Part shown: positions 30,541 to 39,600 of the stretch, piece after piece
Numbering within the stretch: position 1 is the stretch's first letter
How the letters are laid out: each line of letters starts with the position of its first letter
DNA from: Martensiomyces pterosporus
Taxonomy: Eukaryota > Kickxellomycota > Kickxellomycetes > Kickxellales > Kickxellaceae
Direction of reading: 5' to 3'
DNA: 64,000 nucleotides
NCBI GenBank assembly: GCA_025201845.1
Contig: MU603993.1
Location: forward strand, 1 to 64,000
Notes under the pieces: generated by a model
Database searches by the model: none
Told to the model about the DNA's origin: nothing
The model's input: the letters and a program-made list of their open reading frames with translations, nothing else
Program-made: the position numbers and the translations under genes

Positions 30541-31170
30541 ATGAGCTACGATACTCTGGAAGCCGTTGTTCCCTCAGCAACATCCGTCCCGGAGGCAGCA
30601 GGCGAGGCGGTCGTCGGCCACACCCCCTCTCTCGCTCGTTTTCTCCAGCCAATAGTGCCGGACCTGGGCAACCCAGTGCAGCTCATTTTTCTCGGAGTGG
30701 CAGCGTTCTTCGTGGTGCGCAGCATCCTCTCGGTGCTCTCGAAAAACGAAAACGAGCGGTTTTCGATGGCCAGCGTGGCAAGAGAGGCGACGGAGATCCC
30801 GGCCAAGCGCAACTTCACACCCCGCGAGCTCTCGGAGTTTGACGGCAAGGACGAGGAGACGCCCTTGTATATGGCGGTCAAGGGCATCGTGTATGATGTG
30901 TCGAAGGGCCGCTCGTTCTATGGCCCCCAGGGGCCGTATGCGAACTTTGCTGGAAGGGATGCGTCCCGTGGACTGGCGCTGGGCAGCTTTGACAGGTCCA
31001 CGTTGACGGACCTGGATGCGCCTTTGGATGATCTGAAGGACCTCGACAAGGCGGAGATGGAGGCCCTGAATGAGTGGGCGGGGTTCTTTGCCGGAAAATA
31101 CACGCCCATTGGAAAGCTTGTGCCGCCGCTTGCAGCAGAAGAGTTGGCTGAGGCCAAGAAGGACAGCTAA
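30541..31170 (+). CDS. DAP1: Membrane-anchored MAPR heme protein (Dap1/PGRMC type)
   Basis: A 209-residue protein. Residues about 45-65 (VQLIFLGVAAFFVVRSILSVL) form an N-terminal membrane anchor, followed by a b5-like MAPR domain: FTPRELSEFDG, VYDVSKGRSFYG, then PYANFAGRDASRGLALG and GKYTPIGKL. The two Tyr and the Lys-Tyr pair known to contact heme in PGRMC1 are conserved. Dap1 binds heme and sustains the cytochrome P450 sterol demethylase Erg11 at the ER. The frame is open further upstream, but the ATG at 30541 begins directly before conserved sequence. It is a paralogue of the soluble protein at 5808-6137. Confidence 0.92.
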   Translation: MSYDTLEAVVPSATSVPEAAGEAVVGHTPSLARFLQPIVPDLGNPVQLIFLGVAAFFVVRSILSVLSKNENERFSMASVAREATEIPAKRNFTPRELSEFDGKDEETPLYMAVKGIVYDVSKGRSFYGPQGPYANFAGRDASRGLALGSFDRSTLTDLDAPLDDLKDLDKAEMEALNEWAGFFAGKYTPIGKLVPPLAAEELAEAKKDS

Positions 31171-31642
31171 GGGCCATTGGATTGATCAGTGTGTTGTTTT
31201 CTCTCTTTCTCTTTCTCTCTTTCTCTTTCTCTTTCTCTCTGGCCTATACCGATTTCACACGAGATTAAATCTTATCTCTGCTGCCTGCTACACGCACAGG
31301 TAGACAAGCGAGCCAAGCGAGTGCGTGTGGGCTGGAGCCTGTGCTCGGCGATGATCCCTTGCTTTCTGCGACTGTGTGGGAGATGTGGAAGCGCCGCCGG
31401 AGCTGCGTCAAGCCCGAGCACACGGATTGTCTTTTGCTCCACCTGCGGGGGTGCTTTGCCCAGTGCAGCCCCTGCCTTCACGTGGCATCGCTTGCGAAAC
31501 GGGGTATAAAATCCCACATCACCTCTGCTGGCGCCTGGCCCGCTCATCCCACTCCCAGCACGCCCGCTTGCGCAAGCCTCTTTTCCTGCCTCCTGCCACC
31601 CGTACTGTACCATTAACCCCCCGCTCCATACGCACACACGAC
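31171..31642. other. Intergenic: DAP1 to HAD hydrolase
   Basis: 472 bases. A CTTTCT/TCTCTTT-type pyrimidine repeat runs from about 31197 to 31240. A TATA box lies near the end. No gene is supported. Confidence 0.6.
31505..31511 (+). promoter_or_regulatory. TATA box upstream of HAD hydrolase
   Basis: TATAAAA in a GC-rich surround lies about 130 bases before the ATG at 31643, a plausible core promoter. Confidence 0.5.
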
Positions 31643-32377
31643 ATGGCCGACAAGATAAAAGCAGCTATCTTTGATATTGGCGGCGTTGTGGTCAAGTCTC
31701 CGTTCATCGCCATCTCCCAGTACGAGCGCGAGCACGGGCTGCCCGCCAACTACATCAACGTTGCTCTGTCCAAAAAGGGCGCCGACGGAGCGTTCCAGAA
31801 GTACGAGCGCGGCGAAATCACGCACGACCAGTTCACCGATCAATGGACGGATGAGCTCAACGAAGTAGCAGAGAACAACGCCGCGTACAAGAGGTACCTC
31901 GCCAGACGCCACCTCGACACTCGCATGGTGCTGCCCAAGGAGACCCACGTCAACGGTGGTGTGCTGTTTGGCCGCATGATGGAGGTGGCCAAGGAGCCCA
32001 ATGAGTGCGTCGTCGAGCTGATCCGCACGCTGAGGAGGGCTGGGTACAAGGTGGCCGCGCTGACGAATAACTTCCAGAACGACGCAACGTCGGGGAAGAT
32101 GCGCGAGGAGTTCTTCAGTGGCCTGTTTGACGAGTTTGTCGAGTCGTCCGTTGTTGGGCTGAGGAAGCCGGACCCAAAGTTCTATATGCATGCGTGCAAC
32201 CTGCTCGAGGTTAGGCCGACGGAGGCTGTTTTCCTCGATGACATCGGGATCAACCTGAGGGCGGCTAGTGGACTGGGAATGGCGGCTGTGCAGGTCAAGA
32301 TCGGACGGGAGGTAGAGGCTGTGGAGCACGCCAAGAAGATCATACAGGCGCGCGGGCTGTACTCTGCCAGGCTTTAG
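31643..32377 (+). CDS. HAD-superfamily hydrolase (ACAD10/EPHX2 N-terminal-like)
   Basis: A single-exon 244-residue haloacid dehalogenase-like protein. Motif I reads FDIGGVVV, with the nucleophilic Asp present but the usual second Asp (DxD) replaced by Gly. Motif II is in ALTNNF, motif III lysine in GLRKPDPKFY, and motif IV in AVFLDDIGIN. This pattern matches subfamily IA proteins related to the phosphatase domain of ACAD10 and the N-terminal domain of epoxide hydrolase 2, many of which have the same DxG change. The substrate is unknown. The ATG at 31643 is preceded by a TATA box and 5' leader; the upstream open frame is not conserved-looking. Confidence 0.88.
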   Translation: MADKIKAAIFDIGGVVVKSPFIAISQYEREHGLPANYINVALSKKGADGAFQKYERGEITHDQFTDQWTDELNEVAENNAAYKRYLARRHLDTRMVLPKETHVNGGVLFGRMMEVAKEPNECVVELIRTLRRAGYKVAALTNNFQNDATSGKMREEFFSGLFDEFVESSVVGLRKPDPKFYMHACNLLEVRPTEAVFLDDIGINLRAASGLGMAAVQVKIGREVEAVEHAKKIIQARGLYSARL

Positions 32378-33159
32378 AGGCTCACTGTCGCTGCAAATGC
32401 GTGCCTTCTCTTTCTCACCCGCCACACGTTCTCTATCGCTTTTCCTATGCACATGCAGCTTGTGGCACCAGTATCTTGTCTGTGCACATCGAATGACTAT
32501 CCCCGCGCCATGTTGCGGCAATGGAGCGTCCAATTGCCTGGCACCATATGGAACAAGCAGAGCTGTGTCCATGCAACTGGTGACCCACCTGCGACATCCT
32601 GAATGGGCGTATCTGGCCGCATCGCCACCAAGCAAAGGCAATTCTTGACTAATATAGGCGTAGGCTGTTGCTGCATCGCACCAGTGAATGTGTACCTCAC
32701 ACCTCCCCAGAAAGCCAGTGCTCGCTCTCTCCACCCCAACACCAGATCAATGGAGAAGCCGCATGTTTAGCAGCCCATGCAAGGAGTGTGTGAGCTGGCA
32801 GGCGCAACAAGAGCAGCTCACTCCAGCGCTCACAGCTGCCAGAATGCATGGACAGGTATAAATTGAGCTGCGTCTGCTCGCGCCGAAAGGGAAAAAAGCT
32901 TCTGGCTCCTCCTCAGAGCCTTTCCACAGTGAGCAGCGTCTTCAAATCCTGTGCTCCCTACACCTGCTGCTGGCCGTTATCTCCGCCCTGGAATCACAGG
33001 CCCTTAGCCCACTCTCCCGAGCCTCTACACACGTGCACCTTTTTGCCTTCATTTGCTTCTCTGTTTCAAATCGCTCTTGGCAAAGGTCGCTCTGGTTCAA
33101 TTCACACAGTAAAGCGCCTTGAATTACTCTGTACACACAAAAAGTCAGCACCCGCAGAA
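32378..33159. other. Intergenic: HAD hydrolase to dihydroorotate dehydrogenase
   Basis: 782 bases. A TATAAA at 32857-32862 could be the DHODH core promoter with a leader of about 300 bases. No gene, tRNA or repeat was found. Confidence 0.55.
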
Positions 33160-34473
33160 ATGTTTAGAATCGGTTCTCGTGCTGTTGGCAATCGCCTCCC
33201 TGTCTCCGCCACTAGGACAGCAACACGGTCGTTTGCAAGCAAGGCCCAGCCCCCATCCAAGCTGCGCAACCTCGTCTGGGCCACCACGGGTCTTGCAGTC
33301 GCCGGCCTGGGAGTCCTCTACGTGACCGATGCCAGCGCCGGCATCCACAAGTACGTGAGCACGCCCCTGATGCGGCTGATGGATCCCGAGAAGGCACACA
33401 ACCTGGCCGTGTACTCGCTCAAGCAAGGCCTGGGTCCCACGGACCGCAAGCCCGATGACCCTGCTTTGGAGGTGGAGCTGTGGGGCAAGAAGATGTCAAA
33501 CCCCGTCGGGTTGGCCGCTGGATTCGATAAGAACGCGGAGGCGATTGACGCACTCTTCGGGCTGGGATTTGGCTCTGTGGAGGTGGGAAGCATCACGCCG
33601 CTGCCTCAGGAGGGCAACCCTGGAACGCGTGTGTTTAGGATCGAGGAAAGCGGGGCGACGATCAACAGAATGGGGCTGAATAACGATGGCGTCCAGGTGT
33701 GTGGCGACCGCATTCGCTCGAGGTTCTGGCGCTTGCTGGCGTCCCAGAGCAAGAAGCATGGAGAAACCGTGGCTTCACTGTCGAGTGCTATGAACAAGTC
33801 GGCGCATGCTGATAAGTTGCTGGGAATCAACCTGGGCAAGAACAAGACGTCGACGGGCGAGTCGTACGATGACTACGTGTATGGCGTCCAGAACCTCGGC
33901 CCCTATGCGGACTACCTGGTGATCAACGTCAGCTGCCCCAACGTCAAGAACATCGACGCCAGCTCCAACGTCAATGTGCTCGAGTCGACGATTGAGGCGG
34001 TCATGGATGCGCGCAACAAACTGCCCAACTACCGCCCTCCTGTGGTCATCAAGATTGGACCTGACAACGACATGGACCAGCTGAGACTTATCGCGCAGCT
34101 GGCCATGGACTACAAGGTCGACGGCATCATCACCACCAACACCACCCTTAAGCGCCCTGCGGGACTCAAGGACACGGGCAATGTGGCCAAGGAAGCCGGT
34201 GGGCTCAGCGGGCCGCCCCTGCGTGATCTCGCCCTGGCTACCACCAGGCAGATGTACAGGCTCACTGGCGGAGGCATTCCGATCATCGGGTGTGGCGGCA
34301 TCCGTACCGCTGAGGATGCCCTGGCTTTTGCTAAGGCGGGTGCCACCAGCGTCCAGATCTTGACGAGCATGACGTTCGATGGGCCTGGAAAGATCCGCGA
34401 GATCAAGGATGGACTCATCGATGCCCTGCAAGGCCGCAAATGGACTGATGTCATTGGCGAGGATGCCCAATAA
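33160..34473 (+). CDS. URA9: Dihydroorotate dehydrogenase (quinone), class 2, mitochondrial
   Basis: A single-exon 437-residue protein. An Arg-rich presequence is followed by one membrane segment (TTGLAVAGLGVLYV, residues about 45-60) and the class 2 catalytic domain: GLAAGFDKNAEAID, GFGSVEVGSITP, INRMGLNNDGV, and NVSCPNVKN with the catalytic Ser, then GGLSGPPL and PIIGCGGI. Class 2 enzymes sit on the outer face of the inner mitochondrial membrane and pass electrons from dihydroorotate to ubiquinone in pyrimidine synthesis. This contrasts with the cytosolic, fumarate-linked class 1A enzyme of baker's yeast. The ATG at 33160 gives a typical presequence. The gene symbol follows fungal usage and is tentative. 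Confidence 0.95.
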   Translation: MFRIGSRAVGNRLPVSATRTATRSFASKAQPPSKLRNLVWATTGLAVAGLGVLYVTDASAGIHKYVSTPLMRLMDPEKAHNLAVYSLKQGLGPTDRKPDDPALEVELWGKKMSNPVGLAAGFDKNAEAIDALFGLGFGSVEVGSITPLPQEGNPGTRVFRIEESGATINRMGLNNDGVQVCGDRIRSRFWRLLASQSKKHGETVASLSSAMNKSAHADKLLGINLGKNKTSTGESYDDYVYGVQNLGPYADYLVINVSCPNVKNIDASSNVNVLESTIEAVMDARNKLPNYRPPVVIKIGPDNDMDQLRLIAQLAMDYKVDGIITTNTTLKRPAGLKDTGNVAKEAGGLSGPPLRDLALATTRQMYRLTGGGIPIIGCGGIRTAEDALAFAKAGATSVQILTSMTFDGPGKIREIKDGLIDALQGRKWTDVIGEDAQ

Positions 34474-36611
34474 GCTGAGGTGGGGCAATGGATGTGGAGC
34501 GTTTGCAGTAGCATCCTGCGGTTTCTGTGGCCATTCCAATGTGTCGCTTCTCTTGTTTGTTTTGTCTTGTGCGCTCTGTTCCCCTCTTCATTTGTCGTTA
34601 ATGAGAAGCCATACTTTGGCATCGGCGCTGTCTGCTGTTTTCGTATATTAAATGGGGTTGATTATCGAAATCTAGAACAAGCCCAGGCTCGGCTCTTTCT
34701 TCAGCAGCAGTTCCCTTGTCTTTGTTTTGCATGACGCAAACGCTGCAAATGAATTTGAGCTGCAAAGTGTGTCTGGAGTCCTGGAGTCCTGGAGTCCTGG
34801 AACCCCGATCCAAGGGAACCAGAGTGGCCTCCCTTCGTCGCCCAAGTGCCGTTTCTGTGCACCTGGCTGCAACTGAACAGAGGAAGCAGGGGTGCACAAG
34901 AGGCATCAGTCCTGGCAAACGATGGGCGGTGAGTTGATTTGGCGCTGGTCCCTGAGGCGCGGAGAAAGTGCGGGATGGTAGACGAGGGCACTGTGGCTCT
35001 TGTCGTCGCTGCTGCTGTTGCACAGGGCTTGCAATGGGCGGGCCTCTTCTCACACCCCTCAAACGCGGGGGTATCCAATGGGCCTGGGGAGCGAGTGATC
35101 AGTCCTCCAGCCATCCCCATTGATTGACTTGCACACAAGTGGAAAATAACGGCCCGAGGGATAGGCGTGTGTGCGGAGGGTGGAACAGCCGCTGCGTTTT
35201 GCTCTTGGGCGGGAGGCCTGCGTGTCTCCTGATTTATTTCGCTAGCACGCCTCCTGCTCTTCTTTCCTTCATACACGCCTTGAATTCGGACATTCTTTTC
35301 TTCTCTGCCAGCTCTCTTCCTTCTTGCTGCCAAACGTCTACCGCGCCCATATACTCGTTATTCTTATTGTCTGCCTGGAACCCTCCCCCACAGAGAGAGC
35401 CTGGCATCATCGGTTGGCACGAAAGATACGGGAGCAGCAGCCATTAGTGGGGCAGCGGGTCATCGGTGCTGGTAGCATACATCGCTTACATAAGGAATAA
35501 TTAATCCGCAACGCAGCACCCTGTGCCTCAACCACAGCTACACAGCTGGAGAAGGCAGAGGGAGAATAATACCAAGCAGCGCGCTTATCTCGCATACACA
35601 CAATACTGCTCGCTTCTGCCAGTTAATACCTCGGGTGCGAAACACGCGCACTATTCTACTCGCACATACACACACAGGCGGATTGTTTGTTTGCGTGAGC
35701 TAGCAGGAGCGTCTATTTCAGAATGCTCGCTGGCTCTGAGCCGCAGAAGAATGGCTCCGCAGAAGAACCACACACACAGCACACCCTGGAACGGCAGCAG
35801 CGGCGGCAGCGCACGGTGGACCGACAGGCTCAGGAGCAAGACGCTTTGCACACCAGCAGGGATGACGAGGACGACGACCACGGCACAATGGCTGAAACCG
35901 ATGGTAAGCACAGCCTCCCCCGCCCACTCTCCTATCCGCAATGGCTTTTAAATGGAGAGGAGCGTGACCTTGCAAAGGGTATTTTTAGCCCGCTTGTTAA
36001 CTGCTCAACCCTTCCTTTCTCCACACGCCCCCCGGACCTTCGAATGGCGGGCACCGTAGCTGCTGCCCATGAAATTTGCCCGTCTTCTGGGAATGCCGTC
36101 CCTCCCTCCCCTCAATCGCGCTGCCTGAAGGGCATTTTGCTCCTGCGAGCTAGAGGGCGGCCTCTACGGCATCCTCGGGTGTTTACTGCGCGTGCACTGT
36201 CTATTCTCCTCCCCCGCATCCACATATTGCGCCGTGCTTTTTTGGGTGCTGCTATTTCTAGCCCTCAGTGGACACCCTCTTTTTAGCATGTGCTTCGTTG
36301 TTCATCCCTGGCTTGCACTCGCGCGCTCTTTCCCTGATTGTAACCCGCGGCATCATTTGTTTTCCTGTTTACCGCTGAGCAAACAAAAAGTAGAGCTCCA
36401 AAAGGCTTGGCAGCCGCTGCACAACAACAACACTGCCACTGGAGACCGGCCACACCAACCAGCAAGCATCTTGAGTACAGGACAGCTTTTGCCACGAGCC
36501 CGTCTAGCAGGCTACGATCCACTGAGCACACCCACACGGACGCGAAGCCAACAACGACCCGGCGGTCTATCCTCACTTGTAATATCCACCGCAGCTCAGC
36601 ACTCGACACCC
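34474..36611. other. 2.1 kb gene-poor region and leader of the chitin synthase-like gene
   Basis: No protein homology, tRNA or mobile element is seen. At 34778-34801 GGAGTCCT repeats three times. From 35723 and 35751 two ATGs open short frames that run to a good donor (gtaagc after 35903), so a short upstream exon of the chitin synthase-like gene is possible. Candidate acceptors lie at several points between 36200 and 36400, but no choice is compelling. The end of the region is in frame with the large gene. Confidence 0.5.
34778..34801. repeat. Short tandem repeat in intergenic DNA
   Basis: The octamer-to-nonamer unit ctggagtc is repeated three times in a row within the gene-poor region downstream of DHODH. 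Confidence 0.6.
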
Positions 36612-39600
36612 ATGGCCACTACAGCTGCAACTCCACATACATTACGGTCCCATGATCTGTCGCCGCTCTCTCCGCTCGAAGAGCAGGTGTTTGACCATGG
36701 CGTGTACAATATTAGCAACAACAACACGCAGTCAAATTACAGCGTATTCGACGACGATACGGTTATGAAGATGTGCGACGACGACGTGGACCAGGCTGCT
36801 GCTGCCATCGCAGCAGAGAACGCGCAGCAGACGGTTTCTGGACACGGATGGCGGATAGATAGCGTCATTGATAAGTACGGCAACCGCATTGCGTCCAGGT
36901 CAAAACGTTTGGCCCGAATGATGGGGCAGCGAGGCAAGGGAAATGCGAGTTTGGGCGATCAGTGGCCGCCGCCGCCACCACCACCACCTCTGCCTACAGC
37001 TGGATCCAGCGGCACCAGCGATACACGGCTGCTGGCTCATCACCATAGCCTGCGGTATGAATCGAGCAATAATGGGTCGTCATCGACACGTGGGGGTGCT
37101 GCATCAACATACTCATCGCCAATAGGCGCACCTGCAGAGCTGTCCGAGGGATATGGAACGAGCGCAGTTGCCACCGCTGCGATGGCAAGCGCCAATGCCA
37201 ACACGTCGCCCCACCAGAAACGGCTAGGCCATCGGCGCGGTGGCCCTGCTGGCAAGTCGCGCCTACATCTGAAGCCACAGCAGCAGCACCATCGGTTTAA
37301 ACGCAAGCAAGGGTCATCACTCGACAGCATACCGGCGCGACACGCTGCCATGGCGCTGGCGCACGCAGATGACGATGCCGCCAACAATGCAGAGTATGAC
37401 GACAACCACAGCGGCAATCCTAATGGGAGCCATGGCAACCAAAGTCTGCTGTTTGGAAGCGGCAGTGCAGGTGGCGGCGCACATGCGGCGATGGGGATCG
37501 ACTCCGGGTCATTTGAACTCGCTGACTACTCGACTGGCGGCAGCACTTCGACTATCTTGCAAAAACGCGGACAAGAAAACAGCAGCAGCAGCCCGATGAA
37601 TCGTCGTCGTCACCGTGGCCACTGGTGGACAGCCATTTTCCGCAACCACGCGCGCTCGGCCTCAATTGCCTCGCAGCACACACCCAGCACAGTGGCGTTC
37701 CCAGCAGACGTGCCACGAGTAGGACCGCGAGGCATTGGGCTTGTTAGTCCGCCCGCAGGCGGCATTGGCGGTCCATTCGAGCAGCCGCCCCAATCGTCCC
37801 GCACAACTGTTGGCGGCGGTGGGGTTCCTAGGCCCGGTGGTGCAGATGGCAAGTCAGCAGGCGGTGCACAGAGAGCGGAGCCATTTGGAAATGCAATGCA
37901 TGCAGCACGAGAGCGGATCACAAACTTCATTATGCCTGGCGGATACAACCGGTTTGGAACTCGCGACGAGCACACTTACACAGAATCAATCGGCTTTTTG
38001 CTGGCATTCGTCCTGGCCAGTGTCGCGTTTATCATGTGGGGCACGCTGGTGCCTAAGGCGCTGTGCAGCACTAACCTGACGTTTACTATGAACGACATTG
38101 GGAGCCGCAAATTTGTTGCGGCTAACGGCGTCGTCTCTGACTTTACGCTGTCGCACAGCTCGTTTGGACATGCCATGCGCGGGTTTTCAGGCTACGACAT
38201 TTCAACCATGTTCCCGCTGCTTGGCCAGCTGTCAGAGAGCAACTGGAACAACCTGTCGTCTGGCACCAGGTCGTTATTGAGCAAGTGTATAGCCAGCGAC
38301 ACCGTGGCTTCGAACTTTATCAAGACGTGGAGGGCAAACAGTACCTTGTATCAAGGAGACTTGTCAGACTTTCCGACCAAGTGCCCATTCCCACAGGCGC
38401 CACAGACAAGTGGCGCGCCATGCCTGACGCAGGGCTGGTCGCAGTTCACATCGAGCAAAGTGGGGCTTTTGAAGATCAACATGACAGAGCTGCGCCAGCG
38501 CCACTCATCCCCGACCACCTCGTGGGTCATAATCGACGGCCTTGTATTCGATGTATCCACCTATGTGCAGTACGCGAGCTCTGAGATTGTTGTCAACGGC
38601 ACCGTGCTGGCGGATCGGCAGCTGCTGCACGAGTCGATGTTCCTGCCCGAAGCCCTGACCAGCTTGTTTATTAGCAAGCCAGGCAAAGACATTTCGAGCG
38701 AGTTCCACAGCCTCAGTATCGACGACGTTCTGTACAGGCGGTGCATGGAGTCGCTGTTCTTCCATGGCACCACGCTTACGGCCAAGTCACCGTTTGCCTG
38801 TGCCAACACTAATCTTGTTGCGTGGGTGACGTTTGGGTTCTATTTCTTTGTGCTGTTCTCCCGCTTGGTCACCGCTGAGGTCTACGCAACGTTCCGTGCC
38901 CGTAAGGTTGTCTTGTCGATTCCTGGGTTCGAAGGCGATCCCTACGCGCAGTTCCAATCGGATGAGGACAGTGTGGATGCTGGTAGCGGCGCCAGCGATG
39001 CCAGTGCACAGGATGGTACTAGCAACGGCAGCGAGCACGGCATTAGACAGGGTGATCACAGCATTAGTCCGACACCTGGCAAAGACGACACATATCCGTA
39101 TGGCCAACATAAGACATCGCGAGAGGAAGCCCGTAGCAGCGAACCACAGAAGCAGCAGCAGCAGCTTGTGGAAATCGAGTCCGTAAGTGAACGGCATCTC
39201 GAAGCCGGCCAGGCCAACCTAGGCAATGGCAGAAGCAGCAGCCATGCGAGCAGCAAGGGAACTCCTTCTCGCAAGCGCCACTCAACTGGCAGAGCGCCCA
39301 AGTGCATCGTAGTAATTCCGTGTTTCCACGAGTCCATCGACGTGCTGACACGCACGTTTCAGGGAATCGCGCGGTCCGCATACGCTGACACGCACAAACT
39401 GCTGTGGATAATCAACGATGGCGATGCAGAGGCCCTCGACAGTATCCTGCGCATAATGGCGCATAGCGGGCGCGAGAGCGACCCCAAATTCTACGGCGCC
39501 TACGGCGTCGATAACGGGGCGAGCTATGGATCAGCTCGCGTGTATGCCGGGTTCTACGAGTGCGGCAGACACCGCATCCCCTACGTGGTCACTGCCAAGG

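Noticed and set aside
34778..34801. GGAGTCCT repeat considered as an insertion-site duplication
   Set aside because: It is a simple local tandem repeat with no flanking mobile element or terminal inverted repeats.
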